Source of the DNA: Xanthostigma xanthostigma
Taxonomy: Eukaryota; Arthropoda; Insecta; Raphidioptera; Raphidiidae
Length of the DNA: 64,000 nt
Assembly: GCA_963575645.1 (NCBI GenBank)
Contig: OY754467.1
Span: forward strand, 23,643,001-23,707,000
Direction of reading: 5' to 3'
Shown here one piece after another: positions 58,710 to 64,000 of the stretch. Made by a program: the position numbers and the translations under genes. A model generated the notes under the pieces. That model saw only the letters and a list, made by a program, of their open reading frames with translations. It did not search any database and had not been told where the DNA came from. Each line of letters opens with the position of its first letter. The first letter of the stretch is position 1.

Positions 58710-59734
58710 CCATAAAAGAAAATTTCCGAAAGACGATATATTTTTTTTTAATTGGAGGCATTTCTTTGGTTACTTATTAAAATGTCCTTATGTAGAGGAT
58801 AAAAATAATATAGACTTTCTTATTTCCGTTTACGCAGTTAGTCCACTCGAAACTTTTTCACACGTTTAATATGGTGTTGCCTTTTTAAGTTAAAAATAGA
58901 GAACGTTGAGATGTTGCGTATTTGATAGGAGAACACAGCCTAGTAAAGGTGACGAATCGCTGTGCCGTCTTCGACGAACAAAGCTTTGTTATTTTAAGTA
59001 GCACCTTTATGGATTTCTTTCGGCGGATTCGGAAGAAGAACCTCATTATGAACATTTCTCGTGTTATATATTAACATGAATGGTTCTTGAAATATCTTTT
59101 TTTAAATATTTAACTACTATTATTTGAATAAAAAACTAAAATTCAACCACGTTACATTTTTTATTGAATATAGGGTATTTCAATTTCTCCAAATTTTGTC
59201 TCAAATATTTCAGAAATCATTTTTTACACCCTGGAGCTTAATTACATGAAAAATGCTCAAAATGTTATCGTCCTTCTAAACCAATTTTTCGACGATTTTT
59301 TAGGTGATACCCACTTAAAAATATTTAAGTTACGCGATTTTGTCCCCGTTTCAAATGTTTCAAATGATCGTATTTTAAGACTCTTTACAGTATAATTTAT
59401 TATAAGTGATCGTGAGTCGAATCCCGAAAAAAATGTCGTTCCATCGTTGAATTTCGGTTTTGTGCATAATCCTATTTATAATTTAAGAAACTTTGAGTCC
59501 AGTACGATAACTCCATGTGCCCAAATTCTGACTTTTTTTAAGTCATAGAAAACGTGTTCCAAAAAAAAAGTTTGTCGAACTATTTACAAATTTCCTCAAA
59601 AATACGTAAAAACTTTTCGTCTTTCACTGTTATTTTTTTAATCTAACCAATCAGAAATCACATATACAAATTATACACGTCATAACAACTGGTGTAGAAT
59701 TACTGTATTACTAACTCACTTTGTATACACGAAC
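58710..59734. other. Intronic or intergenic, no gene recognised
   Basis: No conserved coding. AT-rich. Confidence 0.5.
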
Positions 59735-59992
59735 CCGTAATTGTTTTTTAAAGAGCTCCCCGCAAACGCCCTCCCCTTTTCACTGCGCAAAAAAAAACCC
59801 ATCGCATCGACACAATCCCGCAATTGTATTTTTATACACGACCCCGTAATTGTTTTTTAAAGAACTCCCCCCAGACACCCTTCTCTTTTCACCGGGCAAA
59901 AAAAAACGTCATTGCATCGATATGACCCCGTAATTTTGTTCTTAAGAACTCCCTCCAAATGGCTTAACTTTTTCTCTGCGCAAAAAAAATGA
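59735..59992 (+). repeat. Tandem repeat, about three units of ~95-105 bp
   Basis: Each unit has ACCCCGTAATTGTTTTT, AAGAACTCCC, a C-rich word and CTGCGCAAAAAAAA. The third unit is shortened. Non-coding. Confidence 0.65.
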
Positions 59993-61259
59993 ATTTTTAA
60001 AAATCAATTTTCCGCACTTAAAACGGCTAATAGTGTTATATACCTATATGTTATTTAAAATAATAATTGTGTTTTTCCAATGGATATTTTGCACATCGAG
60101 TTATCGTACTCTAATCAGAAACTTCATATTAATGTGATGAGGCAAAACCGATTCAATATTCGAAGTTAATTATTTAAAGCAGGCATATTAGTAATCTGTG
60201 CGTATAGTCCGTGAAAACTGTCATGGGACCTACGGCTGAACTGCATAACGGATCTACGTAGGCGATTTAGGAGAACAAACACGCAGGTTGTAGACTTAAT
60301 TTAGTCAGTACGCGTATTTCTAAATTGGCAACTTTGAAGCGATTGCGAATTCCCTGTATCATATTATGTTCATTATCGTGTGTAAGGGGTGGTTGTGAAC
60401 ACTAAGGCGTACGCCCGTGGTTAGATTAACATTTTTGTGAATAGTATACTTTTTTGTTATAATTGTGTTACGGAGCCCGTCATGTCAGCTGTATAAAAAA
60501 TTCTGAAAATGCCCTTTGGCAAATGTACCAACCAATTAATGATAATAATATATGTAAAAAAATATTCTGTAAAAAACTAGCCTCGATGGAGCAGCTTGTT
60601 TTTGGTGGGATTTCACTTCTTTTTGTAGAAACGTGGGCATATTGATTTATTTTATTAGATTTTCTTATTTGACACAGTTTTTTTCTTTTTAGAGTAGTTT
60701 TTTTATTATTACAAATCTTTCTTTTCTTTATATGTGTGTAAACCTTGAAAGTATGCAATTCAGACAGAGAATAGTTCCTTATCTCTATGGTAACTAATGA
60801 TACAAAACAATGCAGCTGATTTGAGTAAACACATATTATCTGGTTTTCTGGAATTTCTGCCGCACTCTCTCTCTCAACTGAGGACATTTTCAGAATCTTC
60901 GATTATCCTAGTTTTTATAGTTTTCCCTTTATGTGGCCATTAAACCCTAACTCTCTACCAAATTTCAGCTCTCTGAGTTTATGGGAAGTACTAGTTCTAT
61001 TTTGATGATCATGAGTGAGTGAGTGTCATAAATGCGAAACTTTGCTTTCGCTTAACTTCGGAACTAAATGACCTACAGACTTGAAATTTTGGATTTTAAG
61101 TATGTGATTATAGCTTACTGGATGACGAAAATTTCTGCGTTCTGGTCTTATCCAGAGGTTCTCAAATAGGGGCCTGAAAATGCGGCGAAATGCAGGTTCC
61201 AGTAAAGGATGGTACGGCAGTGTTTGCTTCGCGCTCGACTTGGCGGGAGCACTGCCGTG
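59993..61259. other. No gene recognised
   Basis: The opposing frames at 60463-60645 (+) and 60480-60887 (-) overlap and have no recognised domain. 60855-60900 resembles 9695-9720 (CTCTCTCTCAACTG...GACATTTTC). Confidence 0.5.
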
Positions 61260-61730
61260 CCCCCAGATTTCTGACAGGTCAATCAAAACAAAACAGCGGC
61301 TGATTTTTTTTTATTTTCCAAATATTATAAAGTTCAGAAAAAAAATTTTAACGAAACTTTTTTAAAAAACTAGAATAATAAGGCGTTATAAAAAGTAACC
61401 CATTATTATATAAAAAATACCGTTATATATATATATATCTCTTCTCCGCATGCGCCGATTTTCTCCAAAGGCAATAGGGCTCTTCATATTTGCATACCAA
61501 ACATCCTCCCAAAATTTGGTTTCAATCCGCTCATCCGTTTGACCTGTATCGTGGTCACAGATTAACAGACTATCAGACTAACAGACAAACAGACTAACAG
61601 ACGCACAGAGTTTTCCAAAAATATGATTTTTGGATTCAAGGGACCTCAAAACGGAAAGATATTGTAAAATTTTTGAAAAGTGATTTTTGACCTAAACTAG
61701 TACTGTGGGTTGGAATGGTAATATTTGGAT
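61260..61730 (+). repeat. Dispersed repeat RC, second large copy
   Basis: It is collinear with 34825-35237 and ends GTTGGAATGGTAA. The ACAGACTA motif at 61557-61612 is expanded to four or five units, against one in the other copy. Confidence 0.7.
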
Positions 61731-62071
61731 AGGGTAGAGGCAACTTTGCAAGAATCGGAGTTCGGTAGGTATTCGGCCATGATCTTGTATAAAAAACAGA
61801 TTCGCTATTTATCTGGAATTATCGAGACAAAGTGCAAACTATTGAAAATTTTAAGAAAATGATCGTTACAGGAATTGTCTCATCTCGTCGTGAAGCAATA
61901 GGAAGAATTCCTATCCACATCTGCCTCCGGATGTGAGTCTGGTGTTCTTATTCTTAAAGCTAATCACTCGGTTCAATTGAAGGAAAGATAACTCAAAACA
62001 TGTAATCGACGGTGTAATTTATTTTCATTGAAATTACTACCTACTTACACTCATTGCCGTTAAATAAGGTT
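61731..62071. other. No gene recognised
   Basis: Unassigned sequence. Confidence 0.5.
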
Positions 62072-62674
62072 ATCTGGAAAGTTTTCCGGGAGTTTTGAAA
62101 ATTGGTCATTTTATAGATTTAAATGTGCTCTTTCCGAATTTCTACTTTGCCGCGTCGTTTCTTTGCCGCTCGCGCCGCCATATTGGAAGAATGGTGCCTA
62201 AAAACAGTTTTTTGACAATATCTCCTTCCTGTCTCATTTTTAGAAAAAAATATGAATGGCACCAATGGAAAGAATGGAAAATTTTACGAAGGAAACATGT
62301 GTAGGTAACATGTATTTTTCACATGAAATTCGAGCGAGCAGAAATTTGTTATTACTAAGGTCACAAATTGACACGCGTCGATAGCCTGCTCAGATTGCAA
62401 TAGTTTTTTACTAGAACAAGCAAATGATATTAAACCAATTGCAGATGAAAAATTATTATTTTCTTGAAGTATTACGTGTGTTCCAAAAATGTTTTAAGTA
62501 ATTTAACAATTTTATATATGTAGTTGTACATTGGAGGTTTTCAATATTATTATTTGACAAATTTCGATGAATCATTTGTTGAAAAAAAATACTTAGATAG
62601 CATACCTACTTAAAGAGCTTGTCTAAAATCTATAAAATCACCAATTTTCAAAACTCCCGGAAAACTTTCCAGGT
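62072..62674. mobile_element. MITE with ~45-bp terminal inverted repeats
   Basis: CTGGAAAGTTTTCCGGGAGT opens the left end and its inverse closes the right. The arms continue through AAAATTGG...ATTTTATAGATTT. About 600 bp, with no transposase. No clear target duplication. The frame at 62095-62304 lies partly in the terminal repeat and is not convincing. Confidence 0.65.
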
Positions 62675-63234
62675 AAAACTACCAAACGTACTAATTGAAC
62701 AGTGAACAATTAATGAGATTTGTATTTTTAACGCAAAGTGAAATAGGTAAAGTTTGATTCAAATCAATGATACTGTGATACATAATTTTGAAATGTAAAT
62801 AAAAGATTAACAATTTATTTTAAAACTAAGTTTAAATTTAGAATAGCTGGGGATGATACGTTTTTTGACAATCCTCAAAATTAAACCTTAAAAAATATAA
62901 TATATTTACATCTAGATATAGAAAAAATAAAAAATCATCGTCAGCGATTTTTCCTTTTTAAACATATTCTAGGTATTCCTTTTTAATAAGATAGCCTTTT
63001 TTTAAGGTTTGACGAGTTATTAGGCGCGAATAGCGTAAGCTAAAGCGCCTATATGTACTCGCTTTGTCTGTGAATCTGTGAGTCACGCTTTTTGTATCCA
63101 GCGTACAGCCCAAACGCCTTAACCGATTTTAAAAAAACTTTTTTTTGTTCGATTCGTCTCCGGGTAACTTAAATCCTAACGTCGCCCGATTTTTGAATGT
63201 TTGTCCCAGAGGGGAGAAAATTAGGAAAAAAAAA
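62675..63234. other. No gene recognised
   Basis: 63005-63200 resembles dispersed insect repeats (AACCGATTTTAAAAAA). No coding. Confidence 0.5.
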
Positions 63235-63365
63235 GTTTTTTGCTTATTTCTCGCTCAATTTAAATCAGATCGGTTTGAAACCAGTCTTAAACGAACGAGG
63301 AGAACATTTTAAATATATTTCGTGTAACAGAATTTGCCCAAACAGTTTTTTATCCCGATTTATAT
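63235..63365 (-). repeat. Dispersed repeat RB, partial
   Basis: It matches 55725-55855 (TTTCTCGCTCAATTTAAATC, GAGGAGAACATTTT). Confidence 0.7.
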
Positions 63366-63489
63366 AGAAATAAATTCATTTTATACATAATTATATAGAA
63401 ATGAATTCAATTTAATTGTTGCACGGTTTAACATGATAATTTAAAATACGAGCACCAAGGTAATTTTAAATAGAAAGGATTGATTTTTT

Positions 63490-63645
63490 TAACTCCCGCT
63501 TAAAAAAAAAAATTTTTTTTTTCAAAAATCGGGAAGTTATTGGTTTCACCCCGATTTTCGAAAATCGAGTTTTCGCCAGATCTCGACGTTTTGAGGTCCT
63601 AGGAAGCTATTAAAACTATTTTTCGATGATGTCCGTAGGGCTGTA

Positions 63646-63705
<60 letters not shown>

Positions 63706-64000
63706 AACCTTTTATATCTTTTGAACGGAGTGTCCGACTGAAACGCGGTTTGCGGCATCTGACGTGATCTTGGTGAACTTAGACTTCCTGAAAATTTGAA
63801 ACGATTCGGCCCAAAAAATTTGAGAAATCTTAAAAAAACAAGTTTCAAAAATTTTTTAAAATTTGTTTTTGTAAAATATTTTCTAAACTACTAAACCGAA
63901 TAATTCCAAAATCTAATCAGCTCTTCTCCTTAACAAACTGCGTCGATTTCCGCAAACCGCATCAAAATCGGTTCATTTGTTCACGAGATACCGTGAACGA
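63490..64000 (-). repeat. Dispersed repeat RA, copy 4 (cut by the window end)
   Basis: It is the inverted copy of the 3' part of 25757-26880, with a (GT)n tract at about 63648-63692, the CGATTTTCGAAAATCG palindrome and a half-module at 63960-64000. Confidence 0.75.

Noticed and set aside
60480..60887. 135-codon minus-strand frame overlapping a plus-strand frame
   Set aside because: The composition follows AT-rich DNA, and no domain or splice context supports it.
63546..63848. 100-codon frame including a run of Thr-His
   Set aside because: The Thr-His run is the (GT)n microsatellite of repeat RA, and other copies do not keep the frame.

Overview
The window is 64 kb of AT-rich animal nuclear DNA, almost certainly from an insect. 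The evidence is an intron-bearing animal gene, Penelope-like, Helitron, pogo, mariner, hAT and LTR elements, tRNA-derived SINE sequence, and no prokaryotic operons. The order cannot be fixed by reading; several repeats resemble ones I associate with Lepidoptera and Hemiptera.

Host genes are nearly absent. The one convincing host exon is at 58080-58268 (+). It encodes part of the first C2 domain of a ferlin, closest to otoferlin, with clean AG and GT splice borders. The rest of that gene lies outside the window or in exons I could not find. Most of the sequence on either side is probably its introns or intergenic DNA filled with transposons.

The most striking object is at 35723-38288. Two 536-bp LTRs differ at only 2 positions and are flanked by a 4-bp CCAT duplication. 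Between them are a tRNA-Lys-like primer-binding site and a polypurine tract, but no gag or pol. In their place is an intronless copy of a cellular ArfGAP gene of the SMAP family. It therefore looks like a non-autonomous retrotransposon that transduced a host mRNA. The cargo carries frameshifts and a stop. The unit sits inside an older palindromic MITE, and a diverged relic of the same LTR lies at 3188-3446.

Layout: 1-1.3 kb, dispersed repeats RB and RA; 3.2-6.5 kb, LTR relic, tRNA-like sequence, Helitron end and a 387-bp-arm palindrome derived from a Penelope-like element (PLE); 6.6-15.2 kb, two solo LTRs, palindromic MITEs, two Helitrons and a LINE scrap; 16.8-21.4 kb, Mutator-like remnant, miniature PLE dimer, MITE and two Helitrons; 21.7-24.8 kb, a triple nest (foldback containing pogo-like element containing an inverted PLE dimer with RT and GIY-YIG coding); 25.05-27.62 kb, a large foldback element; 28-35 kb, foldbacks, tRNA-like sequences and repeat RC; 35.6-38.6 kb, the SMAP-carrying LTR element; 42-43.2 kb, a Ty3/gypsy gag-protease relic; 45-47.9 kb, PLE pieces and a mariner-like element; 49.3-50.8 kb, a tandem array with GCGCATGCGC palindromes, then RB split by a MITE; 51.7-52.4 kb, a third solo LTR; 53.4 kb, a SINE; 55.6-57 kb, RB and a pogo fossil; 58 kb to the end, the ferlin exon, a hAT MITE and more repeats.

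No operon or pathway can be described. What links the elements is a shared pattern: repeated nesting with readable target-site duplications, and PLE-derived inverted dimers whose hammerhead-like 3' ends face outward.
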